Of a DNA stretch of 64,000 nt, positions 55,098 through 64,000 are shown piece after piece. Position 1 is the stretch's first letter. The number at the start of each line of letters is the position of its first letter. The notes under the pieces are model-generated. The model had not been told where the DNA came from and searched no databases. It saw only the letters and a list, made by a program, of their open reading frames with translations. Origin of the DNA: Stenocarpella maydis. Its lineage: Eukaryota; Ascomycota; Sordariomycetes; Diaporthales; Diaporthaceae. Location of the stretch: the NCBI GenBank assembly GCA_002270565.1, contig NQMI01000157.1, forward strand, positions 1-64,000, given 5' to 3'. Position numbers and translations under genes: made by a program.

Positions 55098-57487
55098 CTA
55101 ATGCGACCAGGGCTTTGCCTTGAAGCGCGGCGCCTCTTCCGGCTTTCCTTCCTGTGGCCAGCTGACCTCATCTCGGTTAAGATACCAAGAGGCATCGCCT
55201 TCGGTTTCGGTCACACTCCAGCCATTGCCTAGCCATCTCAACGTGTTGCCTGAAGGGTCTGCACTCTCGTAATTGAAATCCTCCCATCGTGGTGAGATGA
55301 GCGCGTCTAAGGCGTGCAGTGTCGAACCAGGCCAGAGTCCGATAATCCAGTCGCCCTTTCCACCGTCGCTTCTATACCACGATTTGCACTAGGTGAGTGA
55401 GCATTATTAGCCACTACTCCTCCAAGTAGGACATTCCGTGATACTTGCCTTGTCCATATACACCGTGTCTTTGAAGTAGGACCCAACGTACTGTTGGAAG
55501 TCTTTGACCCTCTCCGCCTTGGGCTCTATGGTGGAATAGTCCTCTTTCTGCATCTTGCGTAGTATCTTGACGCAGTAGTCACACTCGCTCTCTAGAATCT
55601 TGGTGAGGGACCCAAATCCAATGGCGCTGTTAGGCCCGAACATCATGAGATAGTTTGGGAACCCATCCACCATGACGCTCATGTAGCTCTCTGGGTGTGG
55701 GTTCCATCGTTGTGCGATTGTCAGGCCATCCCGACCTACAACCTCAAATGGGGGTGGCGCACTCGTCTTGAAGCCCGTGGCACACGCCAGTGCGTCGACC
55801 TGCACCTCGCGGCCGCTGGCAAGCTTGACGCCCGCCTCAGTGATCTCAGCGATAGCCTCGTTGGTGACCTCGACATTGTCTTCGCAGAGGGCTTCAAGAA
55901 AGCCTTTCCCTGGGGTCAAACGTCGACACCCAGGGGCAAAGGTCGGGATGATAGAGTCAAAGAGCTCGGGCTTCCTGGAGAGCTTCTGCTTCATCGAGGC
56001 TGTGAAGTCCTTGATGAGCTGTTTTTGCATTTCCGAGCCGTGAACTGTACCCTCGTGTATGAGGTTGAGGTCGTCTTCAACAACCTTTCGGAACTTTAGA
56101 TACTCCTCCGGGTTTGAGGCAAACATTTCTCGCTGTTCTGGCGTCACTATACCCGAGTGAATCAGGCCAGCCGGTTAGTATATAAAGCCGCTACGTATGC
56201 ACACATGTGATATGATCATATATGGGGGGGAGGGGGGCACAAGAGAAGACAGAGGGGAGCTGATGGCATGCCAAGCGAATGGTTCAGACTTACACCCATC
56301 CGGGCCCACGCCTAGTGTAGCCATCGCGTTGTCACCGAATGCGTTTGATGATATCCAGGTAGGCGAGCGCATGAAGACCGTCATACTAAGCCCTTCGACG
56401 GGTTGCAAGCTGGGAACAATCTGTATGGAACTGGAGCCATTCCCGATAACGCCGACCCGCTTGCCCCGGAAGTCGTACCTTCATCTCGTCAGCACTCACC
56501 GTCACTGGCAGAGGGAAGCGACCGGCCAATCAAGGCATATACACGTATAGCATACGTGACCACATGTATTTGTGGTGTCTGTATATGTGCGTGTGTGCGG
56601 ATGTGGAATTCACACATTTACTCACTCCTCATCCCACTCGGCCGAGTGCAGCAATTTGCCTCGGAACGTCTCCAGCCCGGGCACTTGTGGCCATGCCACC
56701 TCGTTCAGTTGGCCCCTTGCTGTCATGACAAAGTCTATGTCATGTTCTTCGAAGGTCTCATCGGTGTCGGTCTTGTGCACTTGAACGGTCCACTTCTTGG
56801 CTTCGGCGTTCCACGCACACCGGGTGACCTTGTGCTGGGTCTTTATGAAGCGCACAGCGCCAAACTTGTCCGCCACGCCCTGCAGGTAGCGTTGGATCTC
56901 TCGCCCAGGGGCATAAAGAGACGACCAGTGGGGGTTGGGCGCGAACGAATATTGATAAGAATGCGCTTGTTCTTGTTAGACACAGTCCGGGGTCTGAGTC
57001 TAACTCCGGGGCGTGAAGTAGCTTACATGGGATATCGCAAGCCAAACCTCCACGGCAATCATGTTAGCCAGGAGACGACTATTACTCTGAAACGTGACCC
57101 CCCTTACCCGGATACTTGTTCAACCACCTGCTCGTCGTCAGCGGGCTGGTTTTGAGAGGTGCATCACCGGCGTGGCAACGTGTCTCGGTGTCTCCACTGG
57201 AAGAGAGATTGCCTTACCATACACCCCCGACGCCCTCGTTCTTTTCGTACACCACAAGGTCGATATTTCTTAGTCGCTCGGGTATCCTGCTGACGGCATC
57301 AGACGAGTGCGGTTCGATGCTGGCGGCGGGAAGAAGGTGCCGACCTAATGGCCGCACAGATTCCAGAGAACCCTGCGCCGATGACGCGAACTTTGAGCCG
57401 CCTCAGGTTCTCGACTGGGTCTTCTTTTAGGGTAAAGGCGGTGGTGCCATTGGTAGTGTTTCTAGCAGAGCCAGTGGCATGCTCCAT
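55098..57487 (-). CDS. Baeyer-Villiger-type flavin monooxygenase
   Basis: Eight exons: 57487-57345, 57286-57218, 57127-57108, 57047-57027, 56965-56626, 56478-56294, 56146-55449, 55388-55098. Total 588 residues, all phases consistent. FAD-binding GAGFSG is at 37-42, the WWLNKYPG/LACDIPSH block at about 71-86, the Baeyer-Villiger fingerprint FxGxxxHxxxW(P/D) as FRGKLLHSAEWD at 185-196, and the NADPH-binding GNGSSS at 210-215. A C-terminal ATGFKTSAPPPFEVVG and CKSWYR follow. Exons 3 and 4 are micro-exons of 20 and 21 nt. The last intron has a GC donor. These enzymes insert oxygen next to ketones; the substrate is unknown and no pathway genes are adjacent. Confidence 0.92.
55389..55448 (-). other. 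GC-AG intron in the monooxygenase gene
   Basis: 60-bp intron beginning GCAAGT after exon end GACAAG and ending CCTAG. Joining restores VYMDKCKSWYR, a conserved block; reading through leads to a stop within about 13 codons. Confidence 0.85.
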
Positions 57488-58660
57488 GTCGCGGGCGCCT
57501 CTCTGTTGCCTCTGGATGTAGGACGGGTATGGAATTCGCTTCGAGTTGAAACCGCAATTGGCTGTTGCGGCACGAAGCTACTGCAGATGCGTTACCACGG
57601 GGGAAAGTTGCCGCGTCAGCAGAATAGCGAAGGCGTGTGGTTTATAGCCGCGGCAGTGTGGGTGTCTGATGGGTGCAGATCTGCTGTGCACCACCCGGAA
57701 TTTGTCACAGCCCAAATATCGCTCCGCAGTATGACAAGTCTCTCACTAAGCGAATCCCCTCCGGTACGGGCAACGGCCGTCCGTCCTGTCCCCTGGTCCC
57801 ACGACACCCAGAGTCTGAAGTCTAACCCAACCCCGTGGGGACGGGCGCGGGGAAGGTGCGGAGACGATGCCTATGTCGGCAAAGAGCACATGGACCCTTC
57901 TTGGGCCGCTAGGCATGACTTTATTCCACGACGAACCCCGGCAGACTTCCAAATCATGACATGTCTGAGGGTTATCCGGGACTCGCTGCAACCTACATTC
58001 CGCCCCAAGGCATAACATCCCAGGCCATCTATCCACGTCGTGGATAACCTTGCATGAGATGGCCTCCTCTGGGATGGTCTCGTATACAAATAGCCTTCCT
58101 TCACATCGTCTCATTTGCTATCCAGTATCTTGTGGGTGACAAGCAGCTCCTGTGAAGCCTCATACATGGGCAACCGAGATGATGTCCGGGTTCAGACTTA
58201 AGTAGTCATCTCTTTCGACGAAACCGCCGAGCGACCCAGCCTGTCCGGGCCTTGGTGATCAGTAGCTTGCCAGTGTAATGTGGATATAGACATGAGGTGG
58301 GACGAATGAATTCAACACCCAGAGCTGCATACCACATGCTCTACCCAATGCCGAAGAGGTCATCCACGGTCACTATATCAGCCCAGCCTGTGGCACGACT
58401 TGCAGATGGGGGTTGGAACTTGTTGCTGTCCGTGTTGCCTGGAGGGGAAGCCCCTGTTCCAAGTCGATGGTCTCGTTCGAAGATCAAGTTAGATAGATCA
58501 TGGCTGGTTCACGCAGAATGGACAGGTCCCAGGTCACTGAATGCTGGACTCTTCAACATCTTCGATTGACTATTGCACAGGGTGTCCGGTCTTTCTAGAC
58601 ACAGGGACGGTACAAAGGAAACCCCCGGTATACTGTATTTGCGCTGTCTATGTAGAGTGC
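57488..58660. other. Intergenic, 1.2 kb
   Basis: Upstream region of the monooxygenase and 3' flank of ATP4. A plus-strand open frame at 57479-58015 starts inside the monooxygenase exon and has random composition; it is not accepted as a gene. Confidence 0.5.
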
Positions 58661-59698
58661 TTATTGGGCCTTGGAGGAGACGATCTCTGGGTCGTGTCAG
58701 CGAGTTCGGAGGGGCAATGGGTCGGTGGCCGGGTTGCCACGAGGTTCAACGCACTCTCGACATCAGCCACGCTCTGGGCCAGGATCTGCTGCAAGACCTT
58801 TGGGCTCTCCAGCTCCTTCTGAACCTTGGCAATGATGGAGTCGGCCAGCTCCTTCTGCTGGCGCTGCTTGACCTGGCCCTCGTAGCGGACCCAGGAGTCC
58901 AGGACGGCCTTGGCCTCGGCAGCCAGGGCGGTCTTCTGCTCCAGCTCGTAGGCCTCGGCCTCGAGGCGGGCGGTTTCCTATGACGAGGCAGTCAGAGGAC
59001 GTAGGGCCCGGGGGGGTCGCTGGCAGGACTGCATACCTTGGAAACCTCGAACAGGCTCTTGGTGATATCGACGACGCCCTCCATCTGCTTGACGTTCTCG
59101 ATGCGGTCCCTGACGGCCTGGGTGTGGTCGGAACGGGCGGCATTCAGGATGCCGGCGATTTTCTTGCTCTGGGCCTGGGCCCACTCGCTGTAGGACGGGC
59201 CTGCGTACTTGATGACGGCGCCCCAGACGCTCAAGAGACAGAAGGCGACGATGGTCTCCTCGTTGACGACGTAGTACTCATTGCTGAGGGCGTAGACGGA
59301 CAGGCCAGCGGCGGAGGAGAGGATGGCGGTCTTTGAGATGAGCGAGCTGCCGGGCAGGGCGTCGAGGATGGACTGGGCCTTCTTCTTGGGGTCCTCGGCG
59401 GGCACGTTGGACGAGTGGCGGGCGCTGGCGGCGGGCGAGATCGAGGCCGAGGCCAGAGCGGGCAGAGCTCGGGGCAGGATGGAAGGCCGCAGACGGGCAG
59501 CCCCTGGGAGGGCGAAGCAAGCACGGCACGCGTCAGTCTCGATTGCAGCAGCACATACATCATGGGCAGCCTCGTCCGCGGCCGGTGGTGGTGGGCCGCG
59601 GGTTTGCGGGCCAATTGAGCAGGCGAGGGGCGGCGAGGGCAGAGACTGTGGAGGGGAGCAGACTCACCGACAGCGGTTCTAGCCAAGCGGGACGCCAT
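58661..59698 (-). CDS. ATP4: Mitochondrial F1Fo ATP synthase subunit 4 (subunit b)
   Basis: Four exons: 59698-59668, 59503-59037, 58977-58755, 58686-58661. Total 248 residues. The first 31 bases encode MASRLARTAV, which joins across a 164-bp intron to an Arg/Ala/Ser-rich mitochondrial presequence ending near RHSSNVPAEDPKKK. The mature part has TILSS-like hydrophobic helices (SKTAILSSAAGLSVYALSN and TIVAFCLLSVWGAVIKYA) anchoring it in the inner membrane, then a long helical stator stalk rich in Glu, Lys and Ala (EAYELEQKTALAAEAKAVL, YEGQVKQRQQKELADSI). The tiny last exon (26 nt) gives the conserved ending of the type KIVSSKAQ. It is divergent from NOC4. Confidence 0.95.
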
Positions 59699-60195
59699 TG
59701 TGATGTGGTGGGAGACGGAGTGGTGTGGGATTTTGACGGTGTTGGGCCTGGTCTGCGCGGATGTGGGTGTGAGGTTGAGACACTTTCTCGCAGGTCCTTT
59801 TGCTGTGTCGGGCGCTGACGGAGCCGCCTCCTCTGCCTCCGAACAGAGGCTTGCCTTGCTAGCAGCTGAAGCTCTGCCCTCTAACACAACCGTGCCCCTG
59901 GGGCCACCACGAGCCGATAGCCCGACCCAGCTACAGTGTTAGCGCTTCTTCGCCATGCTCTTACAAAGTGCCCTGTACTCTCTCCACACTACCTAGGTAC
60001 GTACCGCTGGGCAAGCTTATCTAGTCCCCGTATCTACCCATACCGTAAAGCCTTTTTTTGCGGCGACCTTTGAGCGACCAATTGATCCAACACGACTTCT
60101 GTCAGCGAACCGACTCCAATGCCCATATCCTGCGCTCTCTGGCAGAGATTTCATAGCCATCCGGAGGAAGTGCCGCCGGGACTACCTTAGCCACA
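59699..60195. other. Bidirectional promoter, ATP4 and NOC4
   Basis: 497 bp between the two ATG codons. It contains TACCTAGGTA at 59990, a CCAAT box at 60078-60082 and a short T run at 60053-60059. No gene. Confidence 0.6.
59990..59999. promoter_or_regulatory. TACCTAGGTA palindrome, copy 4
   Basis: Exact palindrome 206 bp upstream of the NOC4 ATG and 292 bp upstream of the ATP4 ATG, immediately followed by CGTACC. Confidence 0.45.
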
Positions 60196-61926
60196 ATGCC
60201 GTCTGCGGTGGGTGCGCGCAAGGGTCGGCGGGGACCCGAGGGAAAGACGTCGAAGCGCAAGAGACCGCACACAGCCGAGCCGCCAAAGAAACGCCCGCGA
60301 TCCCATAGCGACAGCGAGAGTGCGACCAGCGACCACGGCCACCCCGACAACCACGCCGATGGCGACGACTCCCAAGCCAGGATCCTCCTCCTCGAGACAG
60401 AAATCCTCGAGTCCAAACGGAACTACAACAACATCACCACCTTGCTCCACATCGCCCGAGACCAGCATAGGGACGAGAGCGAGGCTCTGGTCGCCACAGT
60501 AGCCCTCTGCAGGGTTTTTATCAGGCTTCTGGCGGCCGGCAGTCTTCTCAGGAGGAAGAACCTCGCCGAGAAGGATGTAACCCTGGTGCACTGGCTTAGG
60601 GACCGTCTGGCCGAGTACCACGAGGTCCTGCTGTCCTTCCTCGCCAGCGACGACCACGCCCTGACCGCCCTGACCCTGGCCATGCGACTCCTCAAGGCCC
60701 ACGGGCAGTACCCGTACCGGGAGGCCGACGAGCACAGCTTCCCAAAGGTCCTCCTCAGAGATATCGTCGCCGCGCTGTGCTGCCCTGGTGCCGAGCAAGT
60801 GCGGAACGACTACATCGAGAGGTTTGTCGACGAGTACGATGACATAAGGCTTTATACATTCAAGGCAATACAGGACAAGCTGGCGGGCCGCGGCGCACTG
60901 CCGGTTTCTGCGTCGGGTTCGCACTCGGAACACTCCGCGCTGTTTGAAGCCGTCTTTGGGCTCCTCTCCTCGATCGAGGGCGTCCCTCAGTCCCGCGAGG
61001 AGCTTGCCGACTTTTACGTTGACCCTCCAAAGAAGCAAAAGGGCCACGAACTCTTCTCGGTCTCAAAGCACAAAAAGGCGGCGCAGGACGCGTGGCTGGC
61101 ATTGATGGGCTTAGACATGGCCCGGGACCAGAGGAAACGTCTGCTTGACATCATGTCCACCGTAATTGCGCCTTGGTTCACCAAGCCAGAGCTGCTCATG
61201 GACTTCCTCACCGATTGCTACGACTCGGGAGGCTCAATGTCACTGCTTGCGCTCTCCGGTGTCTTCTACCTCATCCAGGAGCGGAACCTCGACTACCCAG
61301 CGTTTTATGCCAAGCTTTACTCTTTGCTGGACGCCGACATACTCCACTCAAAGTATCGCTCTCGCTTCTTCCGCCTTCTTGACACATTCCTCGCTTCCTC
61401 GCATCTCCCCGCCGCACTCGTGGCAAGCTTCATCAAACGCGTTGCACGTCTCAGTCTGAACGCACCACCGAGTGCGATAGTGACCATCATCCCATGGATG
61501 TACAACCTCTTCAAGAAGCACCCGACCACCACCTTCATGATGCACCGAGTGCCGCGGACTGAGCATGAGAAGGAAACATTAGCCACACAAGGCATGGATG
61601 ATCCTTTTGATCCCGAAGTGCAGGACCCCATGGAGACGCGCGCCGTAGACAGCTGCATCTGGGAGATCGTGCAGCTCCAGTCGCACTACCACCCCAATGT
61701 TGCCACCATCGCCAAGATCGTCTCGGAGCAGTTCACCAAGCAGTTCTACAATATGGAGGACTTCCTCGACCACTCGTACGCCAGCCTGCTCGAGGCCGAG
61801 ATGGGCAAGAACATCAAGAAAGCCCCGGTGGTGGAGTTTCAGATACCCAAGAGAATATTCCTGCCACACGATGTAGGGTCACAGGCAGAGAATAGCCTTC
61901 AGGTGAAGCTCTGGGGCTTTTCATAG
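60196..61926 (+). CDS. NOC4: Nucleolar complex protein 4 (NOC4, CBF/Mak21 family)
   Basis: Intronless, 576 residues. The basic N-terminus KGRRGPEGKTSKRKRPHTAEPPKKRPR is a nucleolar targeting signal (quoted by region: residues 9-36). Helical repeats follow, then the CBF/Mak21 domain at about 345-470: LLALSGVFYLIQERNLDYP, FYAKLYSLLD, SRFFRLLDTFLASSHLP, FIKRVARLSL and PPSAIVTIIPWMYNLFKKHP. The C-terminus contains SCIWEIVQLQSHYHP and NMEDFLDHSYASLLEAE, typical of Noc4. In yeast Noc4 pairs with Nop14 to mature and export the 40S subunit. It is the last gene before the AT-rich block, which begins within about 15 bases of its stop. Confidence 0.96.
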   Translation: MPSAVGARKGRRGPEGKTSKRKRPHTAEPPKKRPRSHSDSESATSDHGHPDNHADGDDSQARILLLETEILESKRNYNNITTLLHIARDQHRDESEALVATVALCRVFIRLLAAGSLLRRKNLAEKDVTLVHWLRDRLAEYHEVLLSFLASDDHALTALTLAMRLLKAHGQYPYREADEHSFPKVLLRDIVAALCCPGAEQVRNDYIERFVDEYDDIRLYTFKAIQDKLAGRGALPVSASGSHSEHSALFEAVFGLLSSIEGVPQSREELADFYVDPPKKQKGHELFSVSKHKKAAQDAWLALMGLDMARDQRKRLLDIMSTVIAPWFTKPELLMDFLTDCYDSGGSMSLLALSGVFYLIQERNLDYPAFYAKLYSLLDADILHSKYRSRFFRLLDTFLASSHLPAALVASFIKRVARLSLNAPPSAIVTIIPWMYNLFKKHPTTTFMMHRVPRTEHEKETLATQGMDDPFDPEVQDPMETRAVDSCIWEIVQLQSHYHPNVATIAKIVSEQFTKQFYNMEDFLDHSYASLLEAEMGKNIKKAPVVEFQIPKRIFLPHDVGSQAENSLQVKLWGFS

Positions 61927-61943
61927 ACCGACTGTATCATAAA

Positions 61944-61949
61944 AATAAA
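61944..61949 (+). promoter_or_regulatory. Candidate polyadenylation signal for NOC4
   Basis: AATAAA 18 bases after the stop, at the very edge of the AT-rich block. In such AT-rich sequence the word is expected by chance, so support is weak. Confidence 0.3.
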
Positions 61950-62905
61950 ACTACTTAATGGATACCCTCTACATAGAATATTCATACTCTTTAAGTTCCT
62001 CCACTAAGCCGGAACAACAGTAGTTATCCTAATAGAAAAGAAACCGATAGGTATAGATAATAAATAATTAAAGTTATAATAACATAATATATTAAGAAGT
62101 AGCATATATTGGAAAGTAATATACTTTTATTATACTTATTAACTTTAGCTGAAATTAATACCCTCTGTATAATAAATAGTTGATAAAAGTTAATACTAAT
62201 TAATATTAATTTCTTTTAATTTTATATTTTTAATTCAATTTAATTCAATTTATTACTATGTAATTAAAACTTATCCAAGTAAACTCTTTTATATTCTTCT
62301 TATAAGGTTTTATGTTATATTTAATCTTATTAAAGTTATTATATTATTATTTATTTAATATCCTATAAACTAAACTATCATTTTTATTAAGTATTAATAT
62401 ATTAATTATTTGGTTTTATTATTACTTAAAATTTCTTAATATTATTTAAAACAGTAATTAAATGTTATATTACTTATATATAAATTATTAAAAAGTAATT
62501 AATATTGAGAAATATTTAGTTTTTAGTTAATTTATTAACTTTAAGTTATTGTAATACTCTTTTGGAATGATCAGAGGGTTTTCGAGTCCGTTAAACCTGA
62601 GAAGATCAAGGGTTTATATTCGGAATATATTATTAAGCGGTTATTAAGCAATATTATTGGTTAATAATGATCACTAGCTGTAAGGCTATCCAATGCTGGG
62701 ATTGAATACTTAGATTAATGACTGAAGAGTCTATTCTATAAAAACTATCTACTATAGTGATAACCATATCTCATATATATATTCCAACTCTTCACCCGTC
62801 CTTAGTGATGGACCATATGGACCGCTCATCAACTTACGCGGTCCAACCTTATAGTCAACTAAACCGCCCGTCAGTCCTATCAGTCCACCCTTATTAGTAA
62901 GTCCT

Positions 62906-62920
62906 TAACCCTAACCCTAA
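62906..62920. repeat. Telomere-like motif inside a short dyad
   Basis: TAACCCTAACCCTAA contains two and a half units of the fungal telomere repeat (TTAGGG complement). It is flanked by CCTTATTA on the left and TAATAAGG on the right, an 8-bp inverted repeat. Confidence 0.6.
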
Positions 62921-63364
62921 TAAGGTAGCATCACTAATTAGATCAGGAGAGACAACCTTTTTAGAAGCTAGCTCCTAGCCTATAGGGTTGTCTTCTGCAG
63001 TAGTCAGCCGCTAACGCCGGGTAATTCATAATACTATCTCCCTCCTTATATCCTTTATCCTTAAAGGTGTTCCATAAGTAATTTTCCGTTCGTTGTGTTT
63101 TCATTTATACCTTCCTAATCCATTATATTATCTAGAGTTAGAGATTCCTAGGTTTCTAAGTCGTTCCATTATTCCTAGAAGACTAAATAGAGTGAATCCT
63201 TATCTCTCGCTATCTTTTCCCATAGTACCATTATGCCAACCTATTTATCTTATAAAGCCGCTAAGACTCCTTATATTACTTCTAAGGAAGATTCCTTACA
63301 TTATTTTAAGTATATTCATTAAAAGCATGGGAACTATAATATATATAAGCTTACGCCTACCTAG

Positions 63365-63700
63365 ATGCAAAGGATCGCTAAGTAGTATAACCTAGCTGAG
63401 GCCGTACTAAATGAGGCTAAGGAGGAGCTAGAGAAGGTAACCGCAAAGGTGCACTACTTGCACAAACAGCAGCATTTATAGGCTAAGAAGATAATGCATG
63501 CTATAAATCAGGGCATTAATACTATTAATAAGTTAAATCATATAGAAAAGGAGGAGGCTAAGGCAGAACGGGCGCAGATTACCGCGTAATCCGCTAAGGC
63601 AGTATAGAGGAGTTCTATAGAGGAGGCTGGTAGAATAATAATGCAAGAGGCCTAGCTATATTCTAAGGGTAAGGTTAGTATTTTTAATAGAGTTCTTTAA
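63365..63700 (+). pseudogene. Stop-riddled coiled-coil remnant of a mobile-element protein
   Basis: The frame starting at 63365 reads as a Glu/Lys/Ala-rich helix (AEAVLNEAKEELEKVTAKV, then LHKQQHL) with in-frame stops at 63383, 63479, 63587, 63605 and 63653 that are TAG or TAA. Every one can be derived from CAG or CAA by C-to-T change in CpA, the RIP signature. The pattern of a helical, Glu-rich tail recalls C-terminal regions of fungal transposon-encoded proteins, but I could not identify the family. It is non-functional as it stands. Confidence 0.6.
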
Positions 63701-63933
63701 TAGGACGTACTATGGTCTGATTTTTATAGGAGGTAGTAATAAAAGGGGTGCACCTATAGGTAGCTCATCTAGTGCCTGATTTTATTACTAAGAATAAAAT
63801 TTATATTAATATTATCTGATCCTGTCCATGCTTCTAGTCTACTAGTCATACTATATCGTCCTGATCTTGTTTTTCCTTGCGACTAGTACCCGTTGGAGTT
63901 TGAGGTATGGGGACTAGTATCCATTCAGGTAGG

Positions 63934-63952
63934 TTTTTTTTTTTTTTTTTTT
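63934..63952. repeat. Poly(T) tract, 19 bases
   Basis: Homopolymer at the right edge, between two near-copies of GACTAGTA (63880s and 63912) and a third at 63981. Confidence 0.85.
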
Positions 63953-64000
63953 ATAGTAGAGAGTATTAGTTAAAAAGAGTGACTAGTATTAGCGCGTTTT

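Larger units (their letters stand above)
61927..64000. mobile_element. AT-rich, RIP-like degraded repeat region
   Basis: Composition changes abruptly after NOC4: 61960-62560 is almost only A and T, dominated by TTA, TAA and ATA words. This is the usual result of repeat-induced point mutation (C to T, mainly in CpA) on duplicated transposon DNA. From 62570 moderate-GC islands alternate with AT-rich parts, and a decayed coiled-coil open frame is visible at 63365-63700. The island 62670-62890 (starting TGTAAGGCTATCC) has an LTR-like look, but I found no matching second copy in the window. The element continues beyond the right edge, so its class cannot be settled. Confidence 0.75.

Noticed and set aside
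11854..57487. Secondary-metabolite cluster containing the questin-oxidase-like and Baeyer-Villiger genes
   Set aside because: They are about 42 kb apart with housekeeping genes between, and no polyketide synthase, NRPS, terpene synthase, transporter or cluster regulator is near either.
57479..58015. 178-codon plus-strand open frame next to the monooxygenase
   Set aside because: Overlaps the antisense of its first exon and has no motif.

Overview
The window looks like nuclear DNA of a filamentous ascomycete (Pezizomycotina, probably Sordariomycetes). Genes are GC-rich and carry many short introns with GTRAGY-type donors, CTRAY branch points and YAG acceptors. The gene set is typical of mould genomes: RAX2, the YVC1/TRPY1 channel, LCL3, a TPA1/Ofd1-type hydroxylase, a DUF4243 questin-oxidase-like protein and a Baeyer-Villiger monooxygenase. 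The last 2 kb switches abruptly to AT-rich DNA that looks RIP-mutated. I resolved 20 protein-coding genes with 38 introns by reading splice sites and checking that the phases agree. No tRNA, rRNA or CRISPR array was recognised.

Layout. 1-9.2 kb: APH-like kinase (+), a spacer with a 38-bp inverted repeat, the TPA1/Ofd1 hydroxylase (+), a small Cys protein (-) and a HAD phosphatase (-). 9.7-17 kb: second small Cys protein (+), ribulose-5-phosphate 3-epimerase (-), questin-oxidase-like gene (+), six-exon Sel1-repeat gene (+). 17-31.6 kb: mostly non-coding, holding one bZIP regulator (-) with an 8.9-kb gene-free upstream flank rich in microsatellites. 31.6-43.6 kb: five-finger CCCH protein of the ZC3H3/Red5 type (-), TFIIF beta subunit (+), YVC1 (-) and RAX2 (-). 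46.5-62 kb is dense: F-box protein with an apparent -1 frameshift (+), LCL3 (-), ARPC2 (-), UTP12 (+), an eight-exon Baeyer-Villiger monooxygenase (-), ATP4 (-) and NOC4 (+). 61.9-64 kb: AT-rich repeat with a decayed coiled-coil ORF and a short telomere-like motif.

The genes are mostly unrelated housekeeping functions: transcription, RNA surveillance, ribosome biogenesis (UTP12 and NOC4, both small-subunit factors), actin, polarity, vacuolar calcium, pentose phosphate pathway and ATP synthase. There is no secondary-metabolite cluster: the two tailoring-type enzymes lie about 42 kb apart with housekeeping genes between. The points most worth a second look are the F-box frameshift at a slippery-type heptamer, the bZIP factor with a hydrophobic C-terminal segment, three GC-AG introns, two consecutive micro-exons in the monooxygenase, a 10-bp palindrome found in four intergenic regions, and the 38-bp inverted repeat.
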